Counted from the stretch's first letter, positions 50,036-61,598 are shown. The stretch is DNA of 64,000 nucleotides from Streptococcus parapneumoniae (GCF_037076355.1 NZ_AP026968.1:1070501-1134500), one strand, 5' to 3'. Program-made: numbers and translations. Notes: generated from the letters alone by a model not told the origin.

Positions 50036-51953
50036 TTTCTACTCCTTTTTGGTTTTTATTTGTGACGGTTTTTGCAGATTTCAAGCGGCGTTTGATTTTC
50101 CAAACACTTGCTCCCATAGCCGGTAGGGTAAAGGTCAAGGTCTGCTCATAATCTTTCCATAGTCCTTCTTGCGTTTGAACAGTTTGATTATGTTCTTTCC
50201 AAACGCCTCCCCACTCTTCTAACTCAGTATTCCAGACTTCTTCATAAATCCCTGCAATAGGCAGTCCAATTGTAAAATCTTTTCGTTCAACAGGTGCCAT
50301 ATTAAAGACGCAGACTAGCATGTCGCCCTTCTTACCCTTACGGATGAAGGAAAGAACACTCTGGTCTCGATTATCCGCATCAATGATTTCAATACCATCA
50401 TAGCTGGTATCAATTTCCCACAGACAGCGGTTGTCTTTGTAAAACTGGTTTAGCTGAGAAGTGAAATACTTCATCTTAGCATTCATTGGGTCTTCTAGGT
50501 TAGACCATTCTAGTTGTTCTTCAGATTTCCATTCTAGGAATTGACCGTATTCGCTACCCATGAAGAGCAATTTCTTACCAGGGTGACAAATTTGGTAAGT
50601 GTAGAGATTGCGTAAGCCTGCGAATTGATTGTAACGATCTCCCCACATCTTATGCATCATACTCTTCTTACCATGAACCACTTCATCGTGCGAGAATGGC
50701 AAGAGATAGTTTTCATTGAAAACATACATAAAGCTGAAAGTCACCAAATTAAAGTCATATTTACGATAAATCGGATCTTCTTCGTAGAAACGGAGGATAT
50801 CATTCATCCAGCCCATGTTCCATTTGTAGTCAAATCCTAGACCACCAAGCTCTTTCATTCCCGTAATCTTGGTTGCAGACGAACTTTCTTCTGCAATCAT
50901 CATCACATCTGGATATTCTAACTTAATAATCTCATTCAAGCGTTGAAGGAAATAATAACCTTCATAGTTGAGATTTCCCCCATCTTTATTAGGTGTCCAT
51001 GGAGCATCATCATAGTCCAAATAAAGCATGTTGCTAACAGCATCCACACGAATACCATCCAAATGATAGACATCGATCCAATGCTTAATACAAGAAATTA
51101 AGAAGGACTGGACTTCATTTTTTCCAAGGTCAAAATTAAGGGCACCCCAACCATAGTTATGAGCCTTATTATGGTCTTGGTATTCAAAAGTCGGTGTCCC
51201 ATCATAATAGGCTAAGGCATCATCGTTGATGGTAAAGTGACCTGGTACCCAGTCCACAATAACCCCAATATTATTGATATGACACTCCTCTACAAAATCT
51301 TGAAACTCCTCTGGTCGGCCATAAGCATACTCTAAAGCGAAGCAACCCATAAGCTGATAACCCCAACTCAAACCTAGTGGATGGGACATCAAGGGCATAA
51401 ACTCAATATGAGTATAGTTCATTTCAACGAGATAAGGAATGAGTTCATCCTTGAGCTGGGCAAAACTATAAGGACTGCCATCAGGATTTCTTTTCCATGA
51501 TCCAGCGTGAACTTCATAGATATTGACAGGACGTTCAGCAAAGCCCCAACGTTTTCTTCGTGCCAGCCAAAGTCCATCCTTCCATTTCTTTTCTGGAAGC
51601 TCTGTTACGATTGCCCCTGTTCCTGGACGCGCCTCATATCTGACAGCAAAAGGGTCAATCTTCATCAGTTGATGACCATTTTGACGTGTGACATGATATT
51701 TGTAAATATGCCCTTCTTGAGCCATGTTGGTAAAGACTTCCCAGACCCCAAAGTCATTTCTTACCATTGGAATCTGACCCTCAATCCAGTTGGTAAAATC
51801 CCCCACCAAGTGGACAGCCTGAGCATTGGGAGCCCATACACGAAATGTATAACCATACTCTCCATTTAGCTCTTCCCTATGTGCTCCTAGATAATGCTGA
51901 AGGTGAAAATTTTCTCCTGTCATAAAGGTGCGCAAAGCTTCTCTTTTATCCAT
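50025..51953 (-). CDS. glgB: 1,4-alpha-glucan branching enzyme
   Basis: A 642-residue GH13 branching enzyme that introduces alpha-1,6 branches. It has an N-terminal CBM48 ([19 protein letters not shown], about residues 35-55), the catalytic [13 protein letters not shown] (nucleophile Asp) and MMIAEESSS (acid Glu), and [13 protein letters not shown]. The strong ribosome site GGGAGG sits before the ATG. First gene of glgBCDA, expressed from a promoter with an overlapping cre site. Confidence 0.97.
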   Translation of the reverse strand: MDKREALRTFMTGENFHLQHYLGAHREELNGEYGYTFRVWAPNAQAVHLVGDFTNWIEGQIPMVRNDFGVWEVFTNMAQEGHIYKYHVTRQNGHQLMKIDPFAVRYEARPGTGAIVTELPEKKWKDGLWLARRKRWGFAERPVNIYEVHAGSWKRNPDGSPYSFAQLKDELIPYLVEMNYTHIEFMPLMSHPLGLSWGYQLMGCFALEYAYGRPEEFQDFVEECHINNIGVIVDWVPGHFTINDDALAYYDGTPTFEYQDHNKAHNYGWGALNFDLGKNEVQSFLISCIKHWIDVYHLDGIRVDAVSNMLYLDYDDAPWTPNKDGGNLNYEGYYFLQRLNEIIKLEYPDVMMIAEESSSATKITGMKELGGLGFDYKWNMGWMNDILRFYEEDPIYRKYDFNLVTFSFMYVFNENYLLPFSHDEVVHGKKSMMHKMWGDRYNQFAGLRNLYTYQICHPGKKLLFMGSEYGQFLEWKSEEQLEWSNLEDPMNAKMKYFTSQLNQFYKDNRCLWEIDTSYDGIEIIDADNRDQSVLSFIRKGKKGDMLVCVFNMAPVERKDFTIGLPIAGIYEEVWNTELEEWGGVWKEHNQTVQTQEGLWKDYEQTLTFTLPAMGASVWKIKRRLKSAKTVTNKNQKGVENEE

Positions 51954-51969
51954 AATACCTCCCCTTTTC

Positions 51970-51983
51970 TGTAAGCGTTTTCT
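51970..51983. promoter_or_regulatory. Catabolite-responsive element (cre) at glgB
   Basis: TGTAAGCGTTTTCT matches the CcpA consensus TGNAANCGNWNNCW at every defined position. It lies just downstream of the -10, where CcpA binding would block initiation or elongation. Confidence 0.75.
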
Positions 51984-51991
51984 ATGTTTTT

Positions 51992-52020
51992 ATTATACTA
52001 CCTTTTTAGAGAAGATTCAA
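51992..52020 (-). promoter_or_regulatory. glgBCDA promoter
   Basis: On the - strand TTGAAT, 17 bases, TATAAT. The ATG is 38 bases beyond the -10 and the cre site lies between. Confidence 0.8.
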
Positions 52021-52334
52021 GTAAATTACTATACTTCTTTAAAATTATTTTGAAAATCTACAAAAAGTTCACTTTCTCGTTCAATTGTAAAGCAATATTT
52101 TTTCAAAAAAATGTGAAAACGCCTTTCTTTTCTCTACTATAATACCAAAAAGTTCGTATTTTTGCTACCAATATTATTTTTTTATAGCAAAAAATAAAAC
52201 CAGGAAAATAATTTCCTGATTTTACACGTTTGATGAAAGTATTTATCAAATTTTCTATACAAGTGAGTTGTTAGCTAAGCTCTTTCTATTCGTTCACTTC
52301 CAATGATGTGTTAGAATAGCGAGATAGATGGTCT
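52021..52334. other. AT-rich intergenic region between pulA and glgB with hairpins
   Basis: The stretch has no gene. It contains a + strand TATAAT at 52138-52143, a hairpin TTTTTGCTA/TAGCAAAAA (about 52160-52194) and a terminator-like hairpin at 52197-52223. These could be the pulA terminator read leftward, or a short + strand RNA. Confidence 0.4.
52197..52223. terminator. Hairpin with flanking A/T runs, probable terminator
   Basis: CAGGAAA pairs with TTTCCTG around 4 bases, flanked by AAAAC and ATTTT. The symmetrical tracts could stop transcription in either direction. It lies 110 bases after the pulA stop. Confidence 0.55.
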
Positions 52335-54614
52335 TTATAAAACACTCAAGACGGCTAGACTAATATCATCTAAAACATTATCTTCTTTTGAACGACTATT
52401 AGTTACCAACATAGCTAAATTTCCTGCATTTTCAAATTGATAGGGTTCTGATTTAGCATTCACAACCACCAAGAGGTGTTCTTTCCCATGAACTTCATAG
52501 ATAAGGCAGCCGCTATGTTCAATCGCGGAATGCACAAAGACATGATGGTAAATTTCATCATAGCTAGAGTAAGAAAAGGCACCAGTTTTTGTCTTCAATC
52601 GGATGACTTGACGAATAAATTCAATACTGTCTTGACGCTCATTGATCAAATCCCAGTTGACTTGGTTCACACTGTCAGGAGCATTATAGCTATTCATCGC
52701 ACGCTCTCTATCATCATGTGTCAACTCACCATTCTCACCAGTCGCAACCAGTTTGGTACGACCAAATTCTTGACCGATTTCCATAAAGGCCATCCCCTGC
52801 ATGAGTAGATTCATGGCTGTGGCTGTCTCAACCTTGCGCATGATTTGTTCTGAACTTTGGTCTGGATGAAGGGTTGCCAATAAATCGTGAAGATTGTAAT
52901 TGTCATGGGCTTCCACATAGTTAAGCACCTGATTGGGATGTGTATAGGTTCCTAATTCACGACTTCCTAGGATTGCTTTAGCTAGAATTGGCTCTGTCGC
53001 AGCACCACTGACAAAACCTGACTTGATAGCACCGTAAACTTCTCCACCTTTGACAGCATCACGCTGATTGTCATTAAAGAAACCAATATTTGGCATTTCG
53101 TAGGCGTTGTCTTTCTTAGCCTTATCATAAGGGGCAAGGCCTGTTCCCATATCCCATCCTTCTCCATAGAGGATAATGTTAGGGTCGATTTCATCCAAGC
53201 TCTGACGAATCATCTGCATGGTCTTGACATCATGAATCCCCATCAAGTCAAAACGGAAGCCGTCAATATTGTATTCCTGCACCCAGTATAGAAGAGAATC
53301 AATCATATACTTGCGGAACATTTCGTGTTCACTGGCTGTTTCATTTCCAACACCCGTTCCATTCTGGAAGGTACCGTCTGGATTCATACGATAATAGTAA
53401 TCAGGGACTGTTGTTTGGAAAGGTGCATCAACAACTGAGAAGGTATGGTTATAGACCACATCCATAATAACACCAATACCCGCATCGTGGTAAGCTTGAA
53501 CCATGGTCTTCAAATCACGAATGACCTGAGCTGGATCCTCTGGATTAGTTGAAAAACTAGTTTCTGGCGCGTTATAGTTTTGTGGGTCATAACCCCAGTT
53601 GTAGGTTACATTCCCGTCCTCATCGTATTCTTTGTGACGGTCTGCAATTGGTTGCAACTGAACATAATTGTAGCCCAACTTCTTGATGTGATCAAAAGCA
53701 GTTGACTGATCGTACTGGTTAACCGTTCCAGTCTGAGCAGCACCCAAGAACGTTCCTCGAAGATGTTCATCCACACCTGAGGTCGGTGATTGGGTCAAAT
53801 CACGAATATGCATTTCACAAATAACTGCCTTACATGGATTTTCCAAACGCCAAGCAGCATCAGAACCATGCTTGACCTCGAAATTTTCAACCTGCTTTTC
53901 TGCATGGTTCAGAATAGCAGAACGTTTGCCATCAGGACTGGTCGCAATGGTGTAAGGATCGCGTGTCAGTGTTTGGTGATGAGGGAATTGGACCTGATAC
54001 TGATAAGCCTTACCAGTCAAATCTTCCTCAACATCCAAACTCCAGACACCAATAGTATTGTCCTTATGGTTATAAGAGTAGCGATTGCCTCTCTCCATAT
54101 CAAAAGTCTTCCAAACAGGTGCATCATTAGTAGCTGATTCATAAACCACAACCTGCACTGCTGTCGCTGTTGGTGACCAAAGGGAAAAATGAGCCTGATT
54201 GTCCTCTACACGGCAACCCAATTCCCCTTGGTAGCCCCAATGATGGTCAAAACTAGCACTGTTAATGGCCTTATCAAAGGCAAAAGGATTTTGATTTTTA
54301 TAGAAAGAACTGGCAATAGCAGGATTTTCAGAGTAATAAATCCGATCATCGCCTTCCAAAATCCAGACCTCTGTTAATAGGGGATAGTGATTAAAACGGA
54401 TAGCATATTCTTTACTAGTTTGACCTGTATGAACCACAAAATTCAAACTTTCTAAGGGATGAGCGCTTGGGTGTTCAAAGCTAAATAAGGCTCCAAAATA
54501 ATCTTCTTGGTAAGTTAGTAAATCAATTCGTTGATCCTTACTCTTTACAAAAGAGCAAGTGTCATATTCACCATTCTTGCGATGGTAATGAATGCGCATA
54601 GGGTAAGTATACAT
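52335..54614 (-). CDS. pulA: Type I pullulanase (intracellular)
   Basis: A 759-residue GH13 debranching enzyme cleaving alpha-1,6 links in pullulan, starch or glycogen. N-terminal beta domains (a CBM48-like region at about 150-250) precede the signature YNWGYDPQNYN (about 347), DGFRFDLMGIHD (nucleophile Asp) and ILYGEGWDMG (acid Glu), and YVEAHDNYNLHD. There is no signal peptide or sortase signal, so it is cytoplasmic and different from the large surface pullulanase SpuA. The ribosome site AAAAGGA precedes the ATG. It probably trims glycogen made by the adjacent glg operon. Confidence 0.93.
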   Translation of the reverse strand: MYTYPMRIHYHRKNGEYDTCSFVKSKDQRIDLLTYQEDYFGALFSFEHPSAHPLESLNFVVHTGQTSKEYAIRFNHYPLLTEVWILEGDDRIYYSENPAIASSFYKNQNPFAFDKAINSASFDHHWGYQGELGCRVEDNQAHFSLWSPTATAVQVVVYESATNDAPVWKTFDMERGNRYSYNHKDNTIGVWSLDVEEDLTGKAYQYQVQFPHHQTLTRDPYTIATSPDGKRSAILNHAEKQVENFEVKHGSDAAWRLENPCKAVICEMHIRDLTQSPTSGVDEHLRGTFLGAAQTGTVNQYDQSTAFDHIKKLGYNYVQLQPIADRHKEYDEDGNVTYNWGYDPQNYNAPETSFSTNPEDPAQVIRDLKTMVQAYHDAGIGVIMDVVYNHTFSVVDAPFQTTVPDYYYRMNPDGTFQNGTGVGNETASEHEMFRKYMIDSLLYWVQEYNIDGFRFDLMGIHDVKTMQMIRQSLDEIDPNIILYGEGWDMGTGLAPYDKAKKDNAYEMPNIGFFNDNQRDAVKGGEVYGAIKSGFVSGAATEPILAKAILGSRELGTYTHPNQVLNYVEAHDNYNLHDLLATLHPDQSSEQIMRKVETATAMNLLMQGMAFMEIGQEFGRTKLVATGENGELTHDDRERAMNSYNAPDSVNQVNWDLINERQDSIEFIRQVIRLKTKTGAFSYSSYDEIYHHVFVHSAIEHSGCLIYEVHGKEHLLVVVNAKSEPYQFENAGNLAMLVTNSRSKEDNVLDDISLAVLSVL

Positions 54615-54724
54615 TTTTATTTTTCCTTTTTATTTTATTTCTGTTTCACTAATAAATTCTTGACCAATCTCGTCTCAATTAACAGACATAGTCAAATGAT
54701 CCAAACTCTGTTTTTAAACGATCA

Positions 54725-56719
<1,995 letters not shown>

Positions 56720-56775
56720 ACGAGAAGGGCGGAAAAAACACTTAGTTTGAAATTATTTTTGAAACTCAAGCAGCC

Positions 56776-57954
56776 TTATATCAATTTTTCAAAATGAGTT
56801 CGAACATATCCGAGAGCTAAGAAAGATAAGACTACAACTCCAAGTCCAATAATCAAGAAAGAATAAAGATGAACACTTGGAAGAAAGGTCATCAAACCTG
56901 TTGCAATTGGCATAAAAAGTATAGCTAAGGTATAAATCGAACTGAGAACTCTACCAAGATATTCACCTTCAACCTTGGTTTGTACCTGAGTAAAAAAGTG
57001 AATATTGAAAATCGTCATAAATAATTCACAAATGAAATTCCCTGAAAAAGTCAGATAGGATGGGAGAGTGAAACCCATTATCATCACTCCAAGTCCAGTC
57101 AAAGCCAATAAAAACAGAAGCATTTCCATACTGGCTTTAATCTTACTAGCTAGTAGGGCCCCAACAATAGAACCGATAGCACCCATTGTTAAAATAGTGG
57201 CATAGGCACCTTGTACTCCATAGAGCTGATTTGAAAAGGGAAGGAGGTAATTAAAAGCTGCAAAGAAAAAATTGACACTTGAAGCCATGACTAGTAAAAA
57301 GAAGATTTCCCTTTGCTTCACAATATAGTGAACTCCCTCCTTGATATCAGCACAAATAACTTTGAATGTAAGTTTCTTCTCCCCCAAAGTTTTATCTTCT
57401 TTTTTTGGAAGCAAGGCTACCAAACCAAAAGCGAGGAAAAAACTAAAGGCATCTAATACCAAAGTAATGCGAAGACTTGCAAATTGTAAGACCAGAAAAG
57501 AAAGCACAGGGGAACTCACACTGACAACCTGCATCACCAATTCCAAACGAGAATTGTAGAGGACCAGTTCATCCTTCTCTACCAATTCTGTGATAATGGC
57601 CTTATTTGCTGGTCTAGAAAAGGCAAAGGCAATCGCCTGCACAATATTAGCCCCAATCAAAGCTCCAATCATCCAGCTGTCATTCCTTATAAAAGAAATA
57701 GCCAGACAAAGAATCCCACAAACAAGGTCTGCCACCATTAAAATCTTACGACGAGAAAAACGGTCTGAAATGACTCCGCCAAAGGGATTTACGAGAATAG
57801 ATGTGACGAGTTCAGAAATTTGATACATTCCTAAAACAGTCTGGCCGATGGCCCCCATGGAAGCCAACCAGACACTATTTCCATAATCATAGAGCATATT
57901 CCCTATCTTGTTAACAGCTCCACGACTAATCAGCTGTACTGCATAGCGATTCAT
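56776..57954 (-). CDS. Major facilitator superfamily transporter
   Basis: A 392-residue protein with about twelve membrane segments. The MFS loop motif appears as NPFGGVISDRFSRRKILMVAD between segments 2 and 3, typical of the drug/macrolide-type exporters with an MFS_3-like plan. The substrate is not predictable. The ribosome site AGAGGAG sets the start. An Rgg-type regulator gene lies immediately upstream in the same direction and may control it. Confidence 0.85.
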   Translation of the reverse strand: MNRYAVQLISRGAVNKIGNMLYDYGNSVWLASMGAIGQTVLGMYQISELVTSILVNPFGGVISDRFSRRKILMVADLVCGILCLAISFIRNDSWMIGALIGANIVQAIAFAFSRPANKAIITELVEKDELVLYNSRLELVMQVVSVSSPVLSFLVLQFASLRITLVLDAFSFFLAFGLVALLPKKEDKTLGEKKLTFKVICADIKEGVHYIVKQREIFFLLVMASSVNFFFAAFNYLLPFSNQLYGVQGAYATILTMGAIGSIVGALLASKIKASMEMLLFLLALTGLGVMIMGFTLPSYLTFSGNFICELFMTIFNIHFFTQVQTKVEGEYLGRVLSSIYTLAILFMPIATGLMTFLPSVHLYSFLIIGLGVVVLSFLALGYVRTHFEKLI

Positions 57955-58013
57955 ATAAAAACTCCTCTCAAATTTTGAAACTATTGTATCAAAACCGAAA
58001 GGAGCTTTTTATT

Positions 58014-58033
58014 TTTTCCCTTATTTGGGAAAA
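58014..58033. terminator. Inverted repeat between the Rgg gene and the MFS gene
   Basis: TTTTCCC pairs with GGGAAAA around a 6-base spacer, directly after the regulator stop. The - strand continues with A-rich sequence instead of T, so this may be a regulatory site rather than a terminator. Confidence 0.45.
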
Positions 58034-58897
58034 TTAATCTTTGACAAATTTTTCGTAGTGTTCCTGATAGTAGGCTACTTGCTCTGGAAGACCTAACACG
58101 TCAAAAATATGCATGGCCTCTTGCATTTGCTTACAACCTTCTTTACACTGTCCTTTTTGGTACAAGGCAAAACCTTTTAAGTAATGTAAAATATTTCGTT
58201 CATAAAGACTAATGTTTTTACCAATAATCTTCTCTGTATAAGTCTCAAAATAGCTTGCATTGTCAAAAGAAAAATGCTCTAAACAATGCTGGTAACAATT
58301 GAGGGCCAAAATCAACACTAATCTCTTATGGCGACCAATCTCTAGGTAAAATTCCTCCCTCTCCATAACTTCTCTACCAATCCGAGTGACATAGTCCACA
58401 TCGTAGAAACTATAGAGGTTACCAAACAGAATCAACTCATACATGGTCCATTCTTCTGTTTTAAAGAGATAATCTGCTACCTTATCCAAATCATCCTGCT
58501 TCATCTCATAACTCGAATCTCTTTGACAAATCAAACCTTGTAACAAAATCCAGTTCAGCTCAAAATAGAGGGGAGTCGTCGAACTCTTAGCCTTTTCAAG
58601 TTGTTCTCTTTGAAGCTTTTTAAAACCTGCAATATCATTTGAGTAGTAAAGTGGGATAATCTGCGCCATCATAGATACATGTTCATGATTGTGAAAATTC
58701 CTAGCCTTGTCCATGAAATTTTCGATTGTTACATGAATGTTATCCAAAATCTCAAAGAAACGCGAGACTGCTAGGTCAGACTCCCCAAGCTCAAAGCGAG
58801 ATAACTGAGAAGTTGAACAGGACTCCCCTGCCGCCTCCTTTAAAGAATAATTTCCACTTGTCCGAAATTCACGAAATACTTTTCCAAGATGTTCCAT
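58034..58897 (-). CDS. Rgg/GadR/MutR-family transcriptional regulator
   Basis: A 287-residue protein with an N-terminal helix-turn-helix (MEHLGKVFREFRTSGNYSLKEAAGES...SQLSRFELGESD, residues about 1-45) and a long TPR-like helical C-terminal domain, the Rgg plan. Rgg proteins usually respond to short hydrophobic peptides; I saw no obvious SHP-type peptide gene in the short flanking gaps, so it may be a peptide-independent member. I start at 58897, one base after the ABC-F stop, and the longer frame inside the ABC-F gene is rejected. Probably co-transcribed with ABC-F and/or the MFS gene. Confidence 0.85.
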   Translation of the reverse strand: MEHLGKVFREFRTSGNYSLKEAAGESCSTSQLSRFELGESDLAVSRFFEILDNIHVTIENFMDKARNFHNHEHVSMMAQIIPLYYSNDIAGFKKLQREQLEKAKSSTTPLYFELNWILLQGLICQRDSSYEMKQDDLDKVADYLFKTEEWTMYELILFGNLYSFYDVDYVTRIGREVMEREEFYLEIGRHKRLVLILALNCYQHCLEHFSFDNASYFETYTEKIIGKNISLYERNILHYLKGFALYQKGQCKEGCKQMQEAMHIFDVLGLPEQVAYYQEHYEKFVKD

Positions 58898-58898
58898 T

Positions 58899-60800
58899 TT
58901 ACACCTGCTCTGATAATTCTTCCCACTCAAGCATGGCTTCTTCCTGACGATGGCTGATTTTGTCCAGTTCAGCCTGCAATTCCATCAGTTTGCTGGCATC
59001 GTTTGTTTCCAACATTTGTTCAGAAATGGCTTGACTTTGACTTTCTAGCTCTTCAATTTCAGCTTCTAGACTTTCGATTTGTCGCATGAGTTTGCGAACT
59101 TCTTTTTGACTTTCTTTCTGAGCTTGATAGTCATTAACTGAGCTTGCTTCTTTTGCTTGATTGCTAGTTGAATCTTCCTCAGTCTGACTCATTTCTACTT
59201 CTGCTTTCTTCTCGACATAGTAGTCGTAATCTCCAAGATAGAGAGTTGATCCATTCTCGGACAATTCCAGTACATGAGTTGCTACACGATTGATAAAGTA
59301 ACGGTCATGGCTGACGAATAGAAGAGTTCCATCAAAGTCAATCAAGGCATTTTCTAGCACTTCCTTGCTATCAATATCCAAGTGGTTGGTTGGCTCATCC
59401 AGAATCAGGAAGTTGTTGTTTTCCATAGACAATTTAGCCAAAAGCAAACGCGCTTTCTCGCCACCTGACAACATGCCAACTGATTTTTTAACATCCTCTC
59501 CTGAGAAAAGGAAGGAACCTAGACGGTTACGAATTTCAACTTCTGGTGTCAGTTTAAAATCATTCCAGAGTTCATCCAGTACAGTATTACTTGGTGTCAG
59601 CTTGCTTTGGGTTTGGTCATAGTAACCAATCTCAACATTAGCGCCAAAGCGCTTTTCACCCTTGATAAAAGGAATCTGATCCACGATTGATTTGATAAAG
59701 GTTGACTTGCCAATACCATTGGGACCAACGATAGCGACAGCATTCATCTTACGAAGGTCTAGGTTAATCGGTTGTGACAAGACTTCCTCGTCATAACCAA
59801 TAGCCGCATTTTCAACAGTCAGGACAACATTGCCCGACGTTTTTTCAGACTGGAAAGTCATGTTAGCAGATTTCTTACCAGCTTCAGGCTTGTCCAAACG
59901 CTCCATTTTTTCCAGTTGTTTGCGTCGAGATTGGGCACGTTTGGTCGTTGAAGCTCGGACTAGATTACGATTGACAAAGTCTTCCAGAGCTGCGATTTCC
60001 TTCTGTTGCTTTTCATAGTTTTTTGCTTCAGTTGCTAGTTTTTGATCCTTTAACTCGACAAAACGAGAGTAATTACCCACATAGCGATCCAAAGAATGCT
60101 TGGTCAAATCTAGCGTAATTGTCGCAACCTTATCCAAGAAATAACGGTCGTGGCTGACGATAATAAGGGCACCACTATAGTTTACCAAGTAATTCTCTAG
60201 CCAGGCAATGGTTTCAATATCCAAGTGGTTGGTTGGCTCGTCCAAGACCAATAGATTGGGCTTTTCAAGGAGCATTTTGGCAAGCGCCAGACGGGTATTT
60301 TGACCACCAGAAAGCTCAGCAATTTTCATCTGCCACATAGACTCGTCAAACTTGAAACCATTCAAAATCGCTCGAATATCAGCTTCATAGGTAAAGCCAC
60401 CTGCTTGGCGAAAATTCTCAGATAAGCGGTCGTAATCTGACATCAGCTTATTCAAGTCCTCACCAGACTTTTCACCCATCTCCAGTTCCATCTGACGAAG
60501 TTGTTTCTCAGTCCGACGCAAGTCATCAAAGACATGAAGCATCTCATCGTAGATGGTATTTTCAGACTCAAAACGGCTATCTTGGGCTAGGTAAGATAGA
60601 GAAATATCTTTTTTCTTATTGATTTCTCCGCTAGTTGGCTCCTCTTCTCCAACTAAAATCTTCAAAAGAGTAGACTTACCTGCACCATTTTTCCCAACAA
60701 GGGCAATCCTATCACGTTCATCAACCTGCAGGTTGATATTATCAAAAAGAACTTCTCCTGCAAAAGAACGTTCAATTTTATTAGCTTGTAAAATAATCAT
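58899..60800 (-). CDS. ABC-F family ATPase (Uup/YdiF type)
   Basis: A 633-residue protein with two ATP-binding cassettes and no membrane segments. Walker A motifs are GKNGAGKSTLLK (about residue 36) and GPNGIGKSTFIK, with LSGGQNTRLALAK and LSGGEKARLLLAK signatures, and DEPTNHLDIE and DEPTNHLDID Walker B segments. A basic linker (STTKRAQSRRKQLEKMER) and a C-terminal coiled coil (about 555-630) suit a ribosome-associated translation factor. It is not obviously an antibiotic-protection type. The ATG lies 6 bases from a -10, so the mRNA is probably leaderless. Confidence 0.92.
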   Translation of the reverse strand: MIILQANKIERSFAGEVLFDNINLQVDERDRIALVGKNGAGKSTLLKILVGEEEPTSGEINKKKDISLSYLAQDSRFESENTIYDEMLHVFDDLRRTEKQLRQMELEMGEKSGEDLNKLMSDYDRLSENFRQAGGFTYEADIRAILNGFKFDESMWQMKIAELSGGQNTRLALAKMLLEKPNLLVLDEPTNHLDIETIAWLENYLVNYSGALIIVSHDRYFLDKVATITLDLTKHSLDRYVGNYSRFVELKDQKLATEAKNYEKQQKEIAALEDFVNRNLVRASTTKRAQSRRKQLEKMERLDKPEAGKKSANMTFQSEKTSGNVVLTVENAAIGYDEEVLSQPINLDLRKMNAVAIVGPNGIGKSTFIKSIVDQIPFIKGEKRFGANVEIGYYDQTQSKLTPSNTVLDELWNDFKLTPEVEIRNRLGSFLFSGEDVKKSVGMLSGGEKARLLLAKLSMENNNFLILDEPTNHLDIDSKEVLENALIDFDGTLLFVSHDRYFINRVATHVLELSENGSTLYLGDYDYYVEKKAEVEMSQTEEDSTSNQAKEASSVNDYQAQKESQKEVRKLMRQIESLEAEIEELESQSQAISEQMLETNDASKLMELQAELDKISHRQEEAMLEWEELSEQV

Positions 60801-60806
60801 ACAAGT

Positions 60807-60835
60807 AGTATAGCATGTTTCCCTAAGGCATTCAA
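60807..60835 (-). promoter_or_regulatory. ABC-F promoter, predicted leaderless
   Basis: On the - strand TTGAAT, exactly 17 bases, TATACT, then 6 bases (ACTTGT) to the ATG. A strong sigma-A match with no room for a ribosome site. Confidence 0.8.
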
Positions 60836-60999
60836 GATAATCGTAAGTCTTTTAGTACAATTTTTGTAACATAAAATAAATTATGTATATTTCATGTTAT
60901 ATTCCTTCGCTATCTTGTTGGATTTTCTAACCAGCTAATCTTGCTTCAAATAGTTATCGCACAAGTCTATTATTTAATTCTTTTCATTATATACGTACG

Positions 61000-61105
61000 T
61001 ATAGCAAATTGAAATAAGATGAGAACAAATCGATTGGGAAAGTAAAATTAATTTCTATAAATGTTTTAGCAATTGTTTCGTACTATTTTAGATTCAGCTA
61101 CTATA
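61000..61105. repeat. RUP element (pneumococcal repeat unit)
   Basis: A 106-base unit starting TATAGCAAATTGAAATAAG and ending GATTCAGCTACTATA, with imperfect terminal inverted repeats and an interior (AACAAATCGATTGGGAAAGT, ATAAATGTTTTAGCAATTG) close to the RUP consensus as I recall it. RUPs are thought to be moved by an IS630-type transposase. It is flanked by TA. Confidence 0.7.
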
Positions 61106-61165
61106 TATACAATATTTTCGGAGCATTCAACTTTTTAACTCTATTTATTACTAGATTTCATAATT

Positions 61166-61212
61166 AAAAAGCCTACTGACCAAGCTAGAAAACTTGATAC
61201 AATAGGCTTTTT
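61166..61212 (-). terminator. Terminator, probably of hlpA, left outside the prophage
   Basis: AAAAAGCCTA pairs with TAGGCTTTTT, with an inner CAAG/CTTG helix. It lies 10 bases past the stop codon of the retained hlpA end. Confidence 0.75.
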
Positions 61213-61221
61213 AAAGGCTGA

Positions 61222-61239
61222 TTATTTAACAGCGTCTTT
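61222..61239 (-). other. Prophage attachment site: last codons of hlpA (HU)
   Basis: On the - strand AAAGACGCTGTTAAATAA encodes KDAVK-stop, the exact end of streptococcal HU (…KALKDAVK). Directly upstream the frame loses all HU similarity, and prophage sequence with lysis genes follows. Downstream are a terminator and normal chromosome. This is the pattern of an attachment core at the 3' end of hlpA. The full hlpA gene should lie at the other prophage end, outside the window. HU matching is from memory. Confidence 0.75.
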
Positions 61240-61598
61240 TTGTAAAGGATATACTTCATAGCTATATATTGGAAGAAAGTTTCGAAAAATAAGTATAAAT
61301 ACGTTTAAAAATAAATTTAGTTCTAGGGGAGAAGATATATAAGTTTTAAACTTATGCCCTAAAAATGCCCCAAATCTAATTTTTAAATTTTTGGGGCATA
61401 TCAAATCCCCCCTATTCTTCATGTAAACGCTTTTTTGAAGAATAGGATTGTGATTTTGGTTTCTAATCGTTCAAAATGCGTGTTTTTGCAAAATAGAAAT
61501 ACAAACTCTAATTTTGTTAACGTCAACAAAATTGGCAACCAAGCGCTTTATAAAGCTATTTGTTGATGTCAACAAGTCAATTTCAGACAAACAAAAAA
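61240..61598. other. Non-coding prophage end with hairpin and repeats
   Basis: I see no convincing gene. It has a hairpin ATGCCCCAAA/TTTGGGGCAT at 61365-61399 and two related 18-base imperfect palindromes at 61513-61530 and 61559-61576. Such sequence beside an attachment core suits recombinase arm sites. Confidence 0.45.
61513..61576. repeat. Two copies of an 18-base imperfect palindrome near the att core
   Basis: TTTGTTAACGTCAACAAA (61513-61530) and TTTGTTGATGTCAACAAG (61559-61576) match at 15 of 18 positions and lie 46 bases apart. They could be integrase arm-binding sites or operators. Confidence 0.45.

Noticed and set aside
52114..52127. A second cre-like site (TGAAAACGCCTTTC)
   Set aside because: It deviates at several defined positions of the CcpA consensus and has no promoter clearly linked to a gene.
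58014..58033. A short hydrophobic peptide (SHP) gene for the Rgg-type regulator
   Set aside because: No small open frame with a ribosome site was found in the flanking gaps; only an inverted repeat is present.
61222..61422. A 66-residue - strand open frame ending in KDAVK
   Set aside because: Only the last five codons look coding (the HU end); the rest runs through hairpins and att-flanking sequence without a ribosome site.
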